DNA of 64,000 nucleotides from Sialis fuliginosa (GCA_961205875.1 OY540810.1:4898001-4962000), one strand, 5' to 3'; positions 43,861-55,747 are shown, numbered from the stretch's first letter. The notes: generated by a model from the letters alone, not told the origin. Numbers and translations are program-made.

Positions 43861-46860
43861 TTATTACTCTTATAGAAAGATATATTGAAATAGATTAGTA
43901 ATCATGAGTAAAAATGTTATTCAAAATAAAATTAATTTTTTTGGATACTCAAATTAATTTATAAAAATATAACAAATGTGTATTTTCTTGAAAATATTTA
44001 AAAAAAAAACAATATATAATTTATACATAGAACAAACACTTTGTAGATAGAATAGCAAAATAATATTTTATTATAACTTGACATGAGATATAAATTTCTT
44101 CAATTTCGTCAACAACCCTCGCATCAATATTTTACATAAACCACATAATTCTGTATTCCTTCATCGGAAGTAAACATTTTTTTAGAAAAAAAATCAACGT
44201 AAACAAAATTTAAATATAAAACCAAGTGACGTGTAAGCAGTGCAAGTTTTTGGAAAACAAAAAGGCATAAACAATCTAACAAAAAGAAAGTAAACAATAC
44301 ATGCATATATTGTACCAAATAACAAAATTGAGCATTTTTTAATATCCCAACTCCAAACATACTAAAAATATATCTTTTATAAATAAAAATAATATTCATT
44401 TCTAAGAAACTTATGTTTATTTTTGTTATTTCTTTCCTCGATGAATATTTCGATTGTACCTAATATTTTTTTTGGTATTAAGGATGTTAAAAAAAGATAT
44501 TGAAAAATAAAATGGCCTCCTGTTGGTATTGACAATATGAATAAAAATAGTTTAATTAATATGTGTCTGTAAAATAATCATTCCAGATAAACTTAAAGCA
44601 GTGATGATAAATAACAATAACATCATAAAGCTGAGAATGGAAGAAGGGATGATTAATGGACTTGCGAACCCAACAATTCGTTAGTCATTTTAGTATTTAG
44701 CTCTTAAAATGTCCAACATATTTTTAAACACCTATTTATACAATTATATTATTTAATAAAAGTTTAGTACTGAAAAATGACAATCATTTATTTAAAAAAG
44801 AAACAATATTGTAATAGTGACTTATGTGTGTACCTGATTTTTTGTAGAATGTAAGCATTTAAATAGAATTTTTAATTCGAATGATTTAAGATATTCGAAT
44901 AATTTCGAAAAATCATTCAAAGCAAAAGCAACTTATTTCATTTTAAATAAAATTCGTAGCATAAATATTTTTCATAAAATTGGTTATTCTTCAGGCATAT
45001 GAGTATTTCTATACAAATTTTTAATTATTGTTATAATAACTGCGATCTCATTTTCAAACTAAATGTATTAAAAATATTATCTTTACTTATTGTGAGAAAA
45101 TCTGTCACATATTTGGATACAATAATGGCATATTTCTTTTTAGCTCATGGTAATATTTTTTTTTAATAAAAATTACCCCCATAATATGTATGTATTTTGT
45201 TGCACTAATACCGGTATCATAATACCAGAAAAAAAGAAGTCTGAACCAATAAATAAATACGGATTATTATTAAAAGTATGCCAATTTGTTTTGGAAAAGA
45301 TGCATAGATCTACAAAACATGAAAATAAAAAAAATAGATAAAATTTCGTTAGATTTATAAGTAACAAGAAAAACATACTTATATGCACATAACTTTTTAG
45401 TGAAGTAAATATTCATTACAACAATAGGATTCAATGACGCTAAAGATCAATTAAGGTTCTTTTGAGAGATCTGCGATAGCTGTGGATTGTCTCCATAATC
45501 GGGCGTTTTTCAACGCTTTTGCATTTTACGACGCTTCTTTATAGAGCTTTCAGAAAAATGCCATATTTTTCATATTAATGTATTCTTTTTATGGACGAAT
45601 AAAACAAGAATTTGTGATTGTGGAATATATACGTATAGAATATTGATCAGGTTAGTATACTTGGGAATTTAATTGTAAGGGAAATGTGTGCGAATTCACG
45701 GACATTCTACAGTTATAAATATTTTTATCTTGTCTGTATTTAAAATCAAGTATTTTTATGTATTACCAGAGTAAATATAACTTTCTTTCACTTGTATGTA
45801 AAACATGTTTTGTATGATCTTTTTAATATTTACTATAGAAGTAATTTGTTTTTACTGATTTTAGATGGTACACAATACACATAAAAACAATTTATAATAT
45901 AAAACTAACTAATTTACAATTAGCGAAATATGCAGTATATCTACATTAGCAATTAGCTGGTTAATATAATATTCTAAATAAAAATTAATAAAAAATATTT
46001 TTTAAAACAAGCTTTCGTTAAAAATGCACTAAAGTAAAAAAATAAATTTTCAGCTATCACAAAATTTTCATGTTTTTATGACTAACACCAATAAAAGCTA
46101 TTAAATGCAAATGTATGGAAAAATATTTTGTATAAAATAAGAAATGAATTATATTATTAATTGATTAAATATATAGGGTAAAAAATTTGCACATTTTTTA
46201 AATACATTAAATATATAATTATTCTATTATAACGTATTTTTTAAAGATCAGTCATTTTGACTTTTATAATCTAGTTCTAGCGTTAAAACGAAAATTTTCA
46301 TTCTAAAAATTATAATTCTATAATTTAAAATAACTCCGTTTTATTCATATATCGTGTAAAAAGAATTGTTAATTTTTGATAAATAAATGACTAAATGTGT
46401 ATTTTGTAAATTATACACATTGTTACGTACCACAGTTTTCCCCGAGTTTTATATTATAGTACAATAAATATTACAATTAAAACTTATTATTTTACTGTAA
46501 AATTAAAGAACTATATAAATAAAAAATACATGCACATGTGTTCCTCGTATTAACAAATGTGTATGTTGAATATGAGCAGACATCGACAATTATAAAAGAA
46601 TGAAAACAAAGCGTTCGCCCTAAAAACAACAAAATACGTAAATAGAAACTAATGAAAGGCATCGTTTTCCAAGGACGAAATAATATATTTGCTTTAATAA
46701 AATATCTGTACGTTAACTCATACAGACACAACGAAATTGTGTAATGAAAATAAATATCACAAGCGAAAATATTCCCGCTATTCAATTATTTCCATGTGCA
46801 AAAAAATTTCCTACACGAACGAGACATCTGAACTCGTATATTATAAAATCATAAAATACA
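43861..46860. other. No gene seen over 3 kb
   Basis: AT-rich. Frames of 91 codons (44124, minus) and 97 codons (46492, minus) are hydrophobic or compositionally biased and unrecognised. Confidence 0.5.
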
Positions 46861-46865
46861 CATAT

Positions 46866-46883
46866 TTCTCTCTCTCTCTCGCA
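46866..46883 (+). repeat. (TC)n microsatellite
   Basis: About eight TC units followed by GCACTCTTCTCT. Confidence 0.6.
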
Positions 46884-46899
46884 CTCTTCTCTTGAATAC

Positions 46900-47104
46900 A
46901 CATGCCTACAGGTTATTTACAAACCCGCCGGTTAAATGCGACGCATTTGAATATTTTATAAATAAATACATATAAAATACATGGTTTAATTAGAACTTCT
47001 GAAAAATAAACCAATGCACATAACATATGTACATTCACCTATATAAACTTAATTTAATCAATATAATGTAAGTATACTTATCATCGTATTACATTATTAA
47101 CCCT
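46900..47104. other. No gene seen
   Basis: AT-rich spacer before the large repeat. Confidence 0.4.
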
Positions 47105-47330
47105 AATATAAAAAACATCTGCCAAGTAAATGCACAGTGCTTCCTCGTGCTAAATTCACTAAAACCGATAGTGTTCAGATAAATTGCCTGGCATTGGTTA
47201 ACCATTTAATTTTTATACAAATTTTACTAAAATATCTTAGTTCGAATTTTTTCTTAAAACGCACCTGAATATTTTTTCATATATTTTTAATTTTTTGACA
47301 ATTTCAATCTAAATCTAAATTTATGCAAAT

Positions 47331-47410
47331 GTCAAAATGACATTTAAAACGTCAAAGTGACATTTAAAACGCCAAAGTGACATTTAAAACGTCAAAATGA
47401 CACTTAATAT
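47331..47410 (+). repeat. 20-bp tandem repeat, four units
   Basis: Units of GTCAAA(A/G)TGACATTTAAAAC at strict 20-bp spacing. Each unit contains the inverted half-sites GTCA...TGAC. The reverse copy at 63100-63815 has at most a single degenerate unit in the equivalent place, so the array expanded only here. Confidence 0.8.
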
Positions 47411-47749
47411 ATCCAATCAAATATCAATTTAGAAAAACAAAACACGAATTTTTAAAATTAATTTAGATAAATCTTTGTAAGGGAATATTTTACAACAAAC
47501 GTAGTAGACCCATATTATAGGAAATTTAATTATCTACAAAAAATATTCTATAAAATTTTCTCGTAACATGTGTCGTTCTTGAGATATCTTGAAAAAATAA
47601 ATATTTTGGGGTGTCACCCCTCCCCCTTACACACGATTTTGATGATTTTGAAATGGGACCGTCCTCAAACCAAACCCAACCATCCGACCAAGTTTCAATA
47701 ATATCGGTTCAGTGGTTCATGAGTTATGCGTGTGACAAGGATTCAGGGG

Positions 47750-47801
47750 ACAGACGGACGGACGGACGGACGGACGGACACACGGACAGACAGACAGACA
47801 C
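47750..47801 (+). repeat. (ACGG)n/(ACAG)n microsatellite
   Basis: About eight ACGG and four ACAG units, read in frame as RTDGRTDG and TDRQTDT. The tract is variable between copies of the host repeat. Confidence 0.8.
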
Positions 47802-47915
47802 GGAACGAAAAGTGTTTGTCTTGACGTGAAACGGATAAATAAATTTAAAATTTTGAAATTGGAGAACTTTTTTTTTGTCTCAATCTGAAACGATCACATA
47901 GCTTCTCGTATCTTC

Positions 47916-48699
47916 GATATTGCGAGGAAGCAATTAATACAATATTTAATAAATAAACTTAACTTGATTTAAACTTTGTAAGTACCTTCTCGTTATAAAC
48001 CCTAAGAAAAAAAATAAAGTAATAAAAACAAAAACAAATAATACGATACTTAATAATTTAAGGTAAGATATCGGTTATATTTTACAAAGAGAATTAGAGG
48101 AATGGGAATTAAGATACAAAAATGCAGGGTATTTTATTAATTTATTTTTTTTGTAATTTTTAGTTTTTGAAAGTCAGCAGTTTTTTAACCGACATCCAGT
48201 ATAAAATAACCAAATTTGACATTCAACATAAATTGTTAAGCCGTTAATAACTTCATATAGCGGTATATACCTGAGTATTTGCCTATACATTTTAATTTTA
48301 ATGAAATTGAGCAGTAAAATTTCATAATAATGTTTCTCTGGTATTAATATATATTTTATATACATATATCATCTATTACTGTATCCACACATACATGAAA
48401 GATTATAACAACTTTTAAAAGGGCAATGAAAATTTTATATTATTAACAACGGCTCGTACCTACATTTTCATACAAATGGTACTTTCAGCTTTTTTATTTC
48501 TATTATCCCAATGACCAGCAAAAACCTCTACTAAAATCGTAGAAATCTAAGTAAACATACAAAATGCAAACTCCTATATAAGCCAGTATTTTGTAGTAAT
48601 TAAAAACTAATTTGTGTTTTTGCATTTCTTCTTTGTTACGAATTTCGTGTAAAAAAGGTCGCAACGTAATTTTACTTAAGTGCCATGAAAACGGTCGAC
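47916..48699. other. No gene seen
   Basis: AT-rich; short frames only. Confidence 0.5.
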
Positions 48700-48899
48700 G
48701 GAAAATACCAAATCTGCTGTTACTAAAATGAAAAACAATTTAAGCAAAAACCCTTACCAGAAAATTAACGCAGGCGAAGCTTTTATGGACATACCTGAAA
48801 CAAAAAAAGGTCGTTGTATTTAATGTGTTGAAATTTATTACTCACATAAAAACATTAGCACTGTGCACCTAAGACGCTTCCGTCATACAAGGAAAATAT
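48700..48899 (+). pseudogene. hAT transposase N-terminal relic (BED zinc finger)
   Basis: In one frame: KSAVTKMKNNLSKNPYQ, a linker, then PETKKGRCI, one stop (48821-48823), CVEIYYSHKNISTVHLRRF and RHTRK. The spacing Cys-x-x-Cys, then N-x-S-T-x-x-L/H-x-x-H...H is the BED finger that binds hAT termini (consensus C.yC...y....nTs.L..HLr..H). The second finger Cys follows directly after the in-frame stop. No catalytic domain follows, so this is a fragment. Terminal repeats were not seen around it. Confidence 0.5.
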
Positions 48900-50230
48900 A
48901 TGGCGATACACTGCTACAAAAAACGTATACATTATGCATATTCCTTCATTAAATATTACTTTGTAGAAATGTTCAGCGTTTTTGCCAGATCAAGTGCAAA
49001 TAACTATGAACATTGTATAATATACTGGTTCACTAGTATATTAATAATGAGTAATAAAATGCAAAGTATGTCATATATTTCAAAATATTTATTCATAAGG
49101 GTAGATTTAACGCTCATATCTGTTGCAACGTGATTTCTTAGGTTGGTAAATAAAATGAGCGTCGTTGAAAGAAAATGGTTTCTATTCACAGTACATCAAA
49201 AACACCGGCCTAATGATTTTCATATTGAAATTATAATTTTTACAACAATTATACACATGGATATTCCATTAATTTTTGGCTACTTAAGTTCATAACAGAA
49301 AGGAACCACACTAGTGTAAAAAAATTTGAAAATCTTTTTTTTTGTATTATCGAAAAATATGGACTTTTGTAAACATGCTTTTAAATTTTGGTTGGGATAT
49401 TCGAATTATTCCGGTCGCTACAGCTTTTCTTAGAAAAAGAGATCGACTAGCTGTGTGCAAGAAATAAGGTAGAGTGCATTTCACATGTTAACATTAAACG
49501 CGTTTTTCTCAAACGTCGTTTTTTTATTTGAAAAATTTTTATTTGAAAATTTCACATATTTTTTTAACAAAAATCTGTCGAAAAAAGGCCCAATTTGGCA
49601 CTTAATTTTGAAATGGCCACCATTTTGTTAATTTTCATTGGGAAAAAAATCCATTTCATACTGATTAATATTTTTTATGGTTTTTTTCTTTCAGACAATT
49701 TTTGTAGGAGCAGTGACCAAAAAATTGGATAATAAATAAAAGTTAAACAATAGAAAATATGTACCACATAAGTCATTTGAATAAACAAAAAAAAAATCGG
49801 ACTGATTATCGAATTTTACTTTTAAAAAATCATGAAAAACAGCAATTTTCATGCTCGTCACACTGGAATGGTTCCTTAAGAATTAAAATAAACATGCAAT
49901 ATTAACAACGTTAATAAATTAGCTAATTTTGAAACCGTTAATTTTGATGTACTACATACTTTATGGTTTCATGAATGACAGTTATATATAGCAACTCTTA
50001 TCTATCTCTTACATACTTAAGGAGATATATTGCACTATCGGAATAAGGCTTTTATTGTTCGCGAAACTGGTGGTAAAAGGGCTGTAACTACTAATATAAA
50101 GGATCCCTCGAAATTATTTGATATTTAATACATAATAACGAACAAAGATCTTGTCATTTATTCATTCAGAGTACTCGTATTGTTTCGCTAAAGAAGATTA
50201 GGGAACTTTCTTTTTTGCAAATCTTGATAT
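48900..50230. other. No gene seen
   Basis: AT-rich. The stretch 49560-49870 (GGCCCAATTTGGCAC ... CTCGTCACACTGGAATGG) has the texture of an interspersed repeat, but no second copy is in the window. Confidence 0.4.
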
Positions 50231-50275
50231 CCATTAAATATAACAAACAACAGACAAAAACTATAGTTATGACTT

Positions 50276-50450
50276 ATCAAATACAAATCCCCTAACCATA
50301 AAAATTGTAAGAGTTTAGACTTACTCGTGTTTCAATAGCAATGCTATCATCATCAGAGTCTTAAAGACACTAACTTAAAACTAAATACTACGACTATTTA
50401 TATACCTTAGAAACTACTGAACCGGGACTTATCCTGGAACGGGAAACGTT
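50276..50450. repeat. Left arm of the Penelope-like inverted repeat
   Basis: Pairs with 50670-50827. Shared words are CAAATACAAATCCCCTAACC, TATATACCTTAGAAACTACT and CCGGGACTTATCCTGGAACG. This arm keeps 11 bases (around 50342-50352) that the other arm lacks. Confidence 0.85.
50311..50371 (-). ncRNA. Type I hammerhead ribozyme of a Penelope-like element
   Basis: Read on the minus strand: stem I strand AAGACT; core CTGATGA; a stem II of up to 6 bp (GATAGC / GCTATT, loop ATT, one extra T before it); core GAAA; a minimal stem III of two pairs (AC / GT, loop ACGA); cleavage triplet GTA; and the other stem I strand AGTCT, which pairs base for base with AGACT. Every invariant hammerhead nucleotide is present. 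A very short stem III is typical of hammerheads described in Penelope-like elements. It lies in the 3' UTR just after the coding tail. Activity is not shown. Confidence 0.65.
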
Positions 50451-50470
50451 GACCGTATTGGTCTGAGTCA

Positions 50471-50668
50471 TTACTTTAATAAGGTGAAAAGGTTGGACCA
50501 TAGGGGTCCATTGTCGGAATTAAATACCTTACCCTTATTTTTGAAAATCTCCATATTTTCATAACAATCTAAATCTTTACTGTTAGAAACCGCTTTCAAT
50601 AGATTAAGATCCTGAATTCTGTGGTGATTTTCAAACATATGAGTAGCTACACTAGACTTATTTAATCT
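50471..50668 (-). pseudogene. Penelope-like GIY-YIG endonuclease C-terminal fragment
   Basis: The frame is uninterrupted for 65 codons to TAA at 50473-50471. It reads LNKSSVATHMFENHHRIQD, then LNLLKAVSNSKDLDCYENMEIFK, then a NGPLW end. KSSVA-x-H-x(4)-HH followed by E-x-x-E-I matches the C-terminal half of the GIY-YIG nuclease fused to Penelope-type reverse transcriptases. In the intact element this nuclease would nick target DNA for priming. The N-terminal part is cut off at 50669 by the inverted 3' UTR, so the fragment is inactive. The alternative, a stand-alone GIY-YIG gene, is less likely given the target duplication. Confidence 0.6.
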
Positions 50669-50669
50669 T

Positions 50670-50827
50670 AACGTTTCCCGTTCCAGGATAAGTCCCGGTT
50701 CAGTAGTTTCTAAGGTATATAAATAGTATTTAGTTTTAAGTTAGTGTCTTTAAGACTCTGATTGCTATTGAAACACGTGTAAATCTAAACTCTTACAATT
50801 TTTATGGTTAGGGGATTTGTATTTGAT
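50670..50827. repeat. Right arm of the Penelope-like inverted repeat, ribozyme broken
   Basis: Plus-strand copy of the 3' UTR. At the ribozyme position it reads ACTCTGATTGCTATTGAAACACG: 11 bases of core and stem II are missing, so this copy cannot form a hammerhead. Confidence 0.8.
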
Positions 50828-50841
50828 AATCCATTAAATAT

Positions 50842-51261
50842 TCTTATTATTCTATCAATATACTAAATATATGACTAACACAGTAAAGAAATAATTAAGT
50901 TAATGAAATCAAAACCACCCTCTAGGGTCATTAAACCCGAAAGTTCGGCCACATCCCTTCAACAATCGAAAGATTTAATTCAAGCAAAGTTTTAACATAT
51001 TTAGAGCGGACATTAGTGCAGACAGAGGGTCCCGCAATCACACGATGTGTCCACAATCCCACACCTCTCTCATCACGTCACCTACCCGGACACACAGCAG
51101 TTTATAAAGCAGCGCATTAACCCTTGCAACAACAACAAACTTTCTGTACGGACAGATGTCCCGAGTGTTATTCTGCAATGCGTCAGACACGATGTTCTGT
51201 GGTTACAGTTGAATGAAGAAAATAAAATGGTACAGGCGTTTCTTTTAAAAGTACCTATCCA
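50842..51261. other. GC-richer patch, no gene recognised
   Basis: 51000-51200 is less AT-rich, with overlapping frames on both strands (51047-51337 +, 51082-51273 -). The plus frame runs into a MITE and so is not a conserved gene as it stands. Confidence 0.3.
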
Positions 51262-51417
51262 AGGTAAAGGCACCAGCTATGGCCACTATAAGAGCAAGTT
51301 TTCGAATTTTTGGATTAATGGGCTTGTTTTTTTGTAATTCTCATGAACTCTTGAAGTAACTCTTTATTTAATCAATTTAATAACGAAAGTCCGAAAATAT
51401 AGTTTGTTTTTTAAAAG
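51262..51417 (+). repeat. AGGTACTGGCACCAGT-family MITE, copy 6 (left end only)
   Basis: AAGGTAAAGGCACCAGCTATGG through ATATAGTTTGTTTTTTAAA aligns with the first 150 bp of copy 1, then stops. The right end is missing. Confidence 0.75.
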
Positions 51418-54400
51418 AAAAAATTTTCAACAAAGAAATCAAATAAAAAATCAAATATGTTCAAATACTTTCTTTATCTATTTAACTGTACTATTCACTT
51501 GTACATTCAAGATACTTTAAATTCTACATCCGTATTTGAAATATATATACCCACGTAAATAAAACATATTAAACTCAATATAATATACTTATATTCGTAC
51601 ACCTACATAAAAATTTATTTTTAGGAATTTAATCAAATCTGAAACCAAAATAGATCGAGATGTGGAAGCATTACGTTGAGTTTTTAATATCAACAATTAA
51701 ACTGTGGTTCTCAATAATATAGACCCTAATATATATAAAAAAATTTACGGTATCCTGATATCTTTACCATCATGTTTTTTTGTAAATAGTTTTTTCACGT
51801 ACAAAGGAAAAAGAGATGGTGATAAGAGACTAAATGGGCCCCTAGTGAACATTTCAGTACCTTAATCATTTTAAAGTATGTCACAACTTATGTCGTCATA
51901 CATTACATAATGTAATGTTTTTATAAATTAATTATACTTTTTTTCAAAAACTTAGAATATTTACTAAAACAAAACCAAAATCGATATCGTATTGTTCGAA
52001 ATTAATGGTCATCAGGGGCTGATATAGGCTCTTATCGCCAATACTTCTTTAGAATCCCTTAACTCAATGCAATAAATTAGATCTTATAACACATAAATAT
52101 TCGTGTCACACTTTTTACATGTCCAAAGCACTTTAAGGCAGTGCTTCTAAAACTTTATGTTTTTACAAACCAGTTCTTTTTAATCCTATATATCTGATAC
52201 CAGTATTTTTGTGAAGTAAAATAATGGTAATTTTAAACTGGTCAGAACGAATTTATTGTTAGTAAGAAAAATGCAATAAGAAAATAATATAAAATTAGTT
52301 TTGGTTTTGTTTCAGGGATCATAGTTTGATCATCACTGCTCATACAATATCAAATAACAAGAAAGATATTGAACATTTCTTAAAAATAACTTTATGTAAA
52401 TCGCATACACGCATATATTTGCATTAGTCAACAAATGTAGTACATATATATTTTTGTATGTACGAAAAATAGAGTACACAAAGCAGAAAGCTCGCAGAAG
52501 AAAACACAGAACAACAAGGATAGACAGTTGCGTGCAATGAGTAGATCACCTTCATTAACAAAAACGCCCTGTGCCAAAACAACAGCAACATTTCATTAGA
52601 TTGTATCTGGAATTAAAATCTTATCTATAGCCCGTACACGATTATGAGCAGGTTTACAGTGTATGTGTATAATAACAGTGTACATCATTACTTACAAAGT
52701 GCTTTAGAGTGAACTGTGCACGTACACTGGTAAAAATATCTTAGCTTTTTATATCCATTTGCTTATTCAGTTGTTTTCGTCTAGACGAAACGCATGAATT
52801 TTGTTCTTTAAATAACTTTCTTAAAGGATTTTGAAGTTGGTACTAGAATAAATGCAAATTTCTTTAAAGAAAAAAGTTAAAATGCTTATTATAGTTTTGG
52901 TACATAACATGACTTTCTTCGTTATATGTACAAAAAGAAAATATTACTTACAAAAATAATACATTCTCGTGCTTAATCTTGCAAGGAGGTATACCATTGG
53001 AAGGAATTATAAAATATAAAGCTTTACCAAAAAATATAACCCTCTTTCACCCAATTTTGAATACATAGGACCATCATTTAGATATTGCGATGAAGTTTAT
53101 AAGTTTTCTATTTGCGCTCTTCCCTACTAATTATTTATTACATAAACTAACTAGGCCTTGCCAACAATAAGCCCCGTAGCTTGTATATCATAATATATAC
53201 ATGTATAGGTATTATACCTAATTACACAAACTGCAATCATGTATATACATTATAAACAATGCAATACAAAGTGCATATAATCCACTCAATAAACCACCTT
53301 GAGTTAATTGATTTATCTTTAACAAACCCATTTATGAGAAGTACGTTCGGACTGTTTCATTATTTCAGTGGAATCAAAAGTTAGTGATCCACTTTGGAAA
53401 CGGTTGCAGATATACCCAGTCGACAGCTTGTTAGTTCATAGTTCGATATCTGTGTTTATACTGTTTGCCTAATTGAACCTTTGAAACGCAACTTTCGGCC
53501 AACATTTAGTTAAATGCAATTATAGTATCCATATCTCTAAACTTCTGGCAAAACTTATTAACTTCGGGATTGTTTCAATTTGTTTTTGCTGATGAAACTA
53601 ACGGAAATATGAAATATCTAAGTCTACAACTATTGTAGAAAAATTATAGGTATATTGTGGAAGTAAATATTTATATGCAAGTATTCATTTATATTTTTAT
53701 ATAGTGGAGGGAATAGAGACAATAGAGACAAAAAAGTGATGAATAGTGATGCATTCGAGAAAAATTTTCTCTTTGTGGGTGTAAAAATAAAATTTTACTT
53801 TTGAAAATTTCATCACGTATTTATAAAAATTTATAAAAATTCCTTTATTTTACGTTAATTATTGCATTATTAGTGATAAAAAAGTTTTTCGACAATTTTT
53901 TTTATTTTTGTTTGAAAAATAACGCTACATATGCACTCAGTTCTATAGTATATTAACTTACAATTATTTTATTATTATTTTCATTTTCGTACAATCTGTA
54001 ACACCGGAGATATTTCAAAAACAGTGTAATAATATACTATTTTAGTATGTCAACTTTACTTGAATTTTTTTTTATCGTTTTGTTTCCTATTTGGCTGTTC
54101 CTACAGCCTACATAAAGTCGATATTTCATCCACCCACCAAATATATGATAGTAACCAAGATTTAAAAAAAACACAAGTTGATACAGAAAAAAATAATATA
54201 AATTATCAAAACAGAATAACATGAAAAAGCAAAGTATTAGAAATACAACACAGTAGATTAAACTAGCATTTTATGATTTATTCCGTGTTGAAATTTAATG
54301 GGTGTAGCAGTCGTCGAAAATTTAAAATAAATACCTTAACTTCTGTAACCAACACAAGACTTTTTATATATCATTATAAAAAAAACAAATATCTTGAAAA

Positions 54401-55745
54401 CGGTTTGTTATACCGAAAAATTGAAAGAACATAAATTTTAGATAAAAATATTCTCTACAACTTCTATTCAAAAGTGTTTTCTCTATTACGAACTGTTTCA
54501 AAATTAATAGAACAAAATTATATCTTTATTAAGAAATATTCTGGAAAAATGAACAAATTATACAATGTAATAATATTCCATACAACTTTTATTTAATACT
54601 TTTTTCTATTACGAATCATTCAAATTACGTTAAAATCTTGAGTTCGAATCTTCATGATTACTGTAATTTAGAAATTATAAAATACATTTCATGAGTATGT
54701 AAAAAAAATGTAAAAATTAATATATAGTAATAAATTAAATATTCATATAAGTTAGAATGATACAAAGTTGATGACACGTTTTAATTTTCTTATACTATTT
54801 ATACTATTAATATTCAATCGGTACAATAAAAGTAAAAAGTGTAAGGACTTCTCTTCTTAGTTAATAATAACAATATTTTTTCACAGTGTATTTTTACTGT
54901 CCCATGTTTACGACATGAAGCGAGTTTAAGTTTTCAGTTAAAACTGAACCATCCTGGCAAGATTATGATTATTATTATTATTCTAAGCCTTATTTTAGTT
55001 AATATAAACCAGACGAAGGTTACGAAATAACCTGTAAACGTGCAGAATTTATTATCAAATATTACATACCCAAACATTTGGGGTAAGTAAATTAGTGTAT
55101 GTTTAAAATATTGACAAAAGTGAGTCTACCTTGACTGGAATATTTACCGCTGCTAGATTTAATATTTGATATAATTGTTAGTGCGTTTTAAGGTAAAATA
55201 AACCTTAATAAAATATAAATATAATCCTTTGTTTTATTTAATGAATACTTAAAAAAAAATATTTTTTTTAGATTTTATCAATTAATTAAATACATTTTAT
55301 AAATTAACTATGTCAGATATTAATGTACAAATACTCACAAATATCGTTTTTGAATTATTAATATTGTTTCATTCAAAATAAAGTTCACAATATTACAGAA
55401 AATAGCTCAGAGCGATTTTTTTTATTATAATAAAAAAATAAATAAAAAACACATCCTGCAAAAAATCCTTTTCGGTTTGGTTAAAGAGAAAATTATTTGA
55501 TGATGCATCTAATTAACAAACCAAACGCCAAATTACTTTTTTTCAATAAAAATAAATGTAACAAAATAACGTTGATATCTCACAATGAGCTTTGTGTGGG
55601 ATGATAGATTACTGCAAGTGAGTTCGTTAACGCTTTGTTATATAATTTATAATAGTATGTATTACGTAGATATTATTCAAAAAAATGTTGTTTATAAAAT
55701 ATAAAATACGTACCTACTTATGGATATGTGCGTTCCACATACATA
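51418..55745. other. No gene seen over 4.3 kb
   Basis: AT-rich throughout. It includes a hAT-like solo end (AGTGCTTCTAAAACTTT, about 52141), a diverged family B repeat (54365-54640) and mildly GC-richer patches at 52480-52640 and 53340-53480. Confidence 0.5.
54365..54640 (+). repeat. Interspersed repeat family B, diverged copy
   Basis: GAACATAAATTTTAGATAAA, CTCTATTACGAACTGTTTCAAAA and a second CTATTACGAATCATTCAAATTACG recall 30180-30400; the ACAG tract is absent. Confidence 0.35.
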
Positions 55746-55747
55746 TA

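Larger units (their letters stand above)
47105..47915 (+). repeat. ACGG/ACAG-tract repeat, longest copy
   Basis: The most complete copy of the family. Reverse-oriented 63100-63815 aligns over the whole length: ATCTGCCAAGTAAATGC, GATAAATTGCCTGGCATTGG, TTTGACAATTTCAATCTAAAT, CCTTACACACGATTTTGATG, GTTATGCGTGTGACAAGGATTCAGG, the ACGG/ACAG run, and TTGGAGAAC. Copies at 100-450 and 60915-61165 are partial. The plus frame at 47611-47829 encodes MSYACDKDSGDR then (RTDG)n-like repeats. No terminal inverted repeats or target duplication were found. Confidence 0.75.
50242..50830 (-). mobile_element. Penelope-like retroelement insertion with an inverted duplicate of its 3' end
   Basis: CCATTAAATAT at 50231-50241 and 50831-50841 forms an 11-bp target duplication. 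The minus-strand copy runs from 50669 to 50242: a GIY-YIG-type coding tail, a stop, then a 3' UTR. The segment 50670-50827 is the same 3' UTR on the plus strand, so the two copies meet near 50669/50670 and 50276-50450 mirrors 50670-50827. Penelope-like elements are known for truncated copies attached in inverted orientation and for variable target duplications. The plus copy has lost 11 bases of the ribozyme region. Confidence 0.7.

Noticed and set aside
46492-46785. 97-codon minus-strand frame as a gene
   Set aside because: Composition like other AT-driven frames, no recognisable motif, no gene signals nearby.
47750-47801. CRISPR array or coding repeat
   Set aside because: A 4-bp microsatellite with no spacers, in an animal genome.
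54630-54660. tRNA B-box-like GAGTTCGAATC
   Set aside because: No A box, no acceptor stem or cloverleaf around it.
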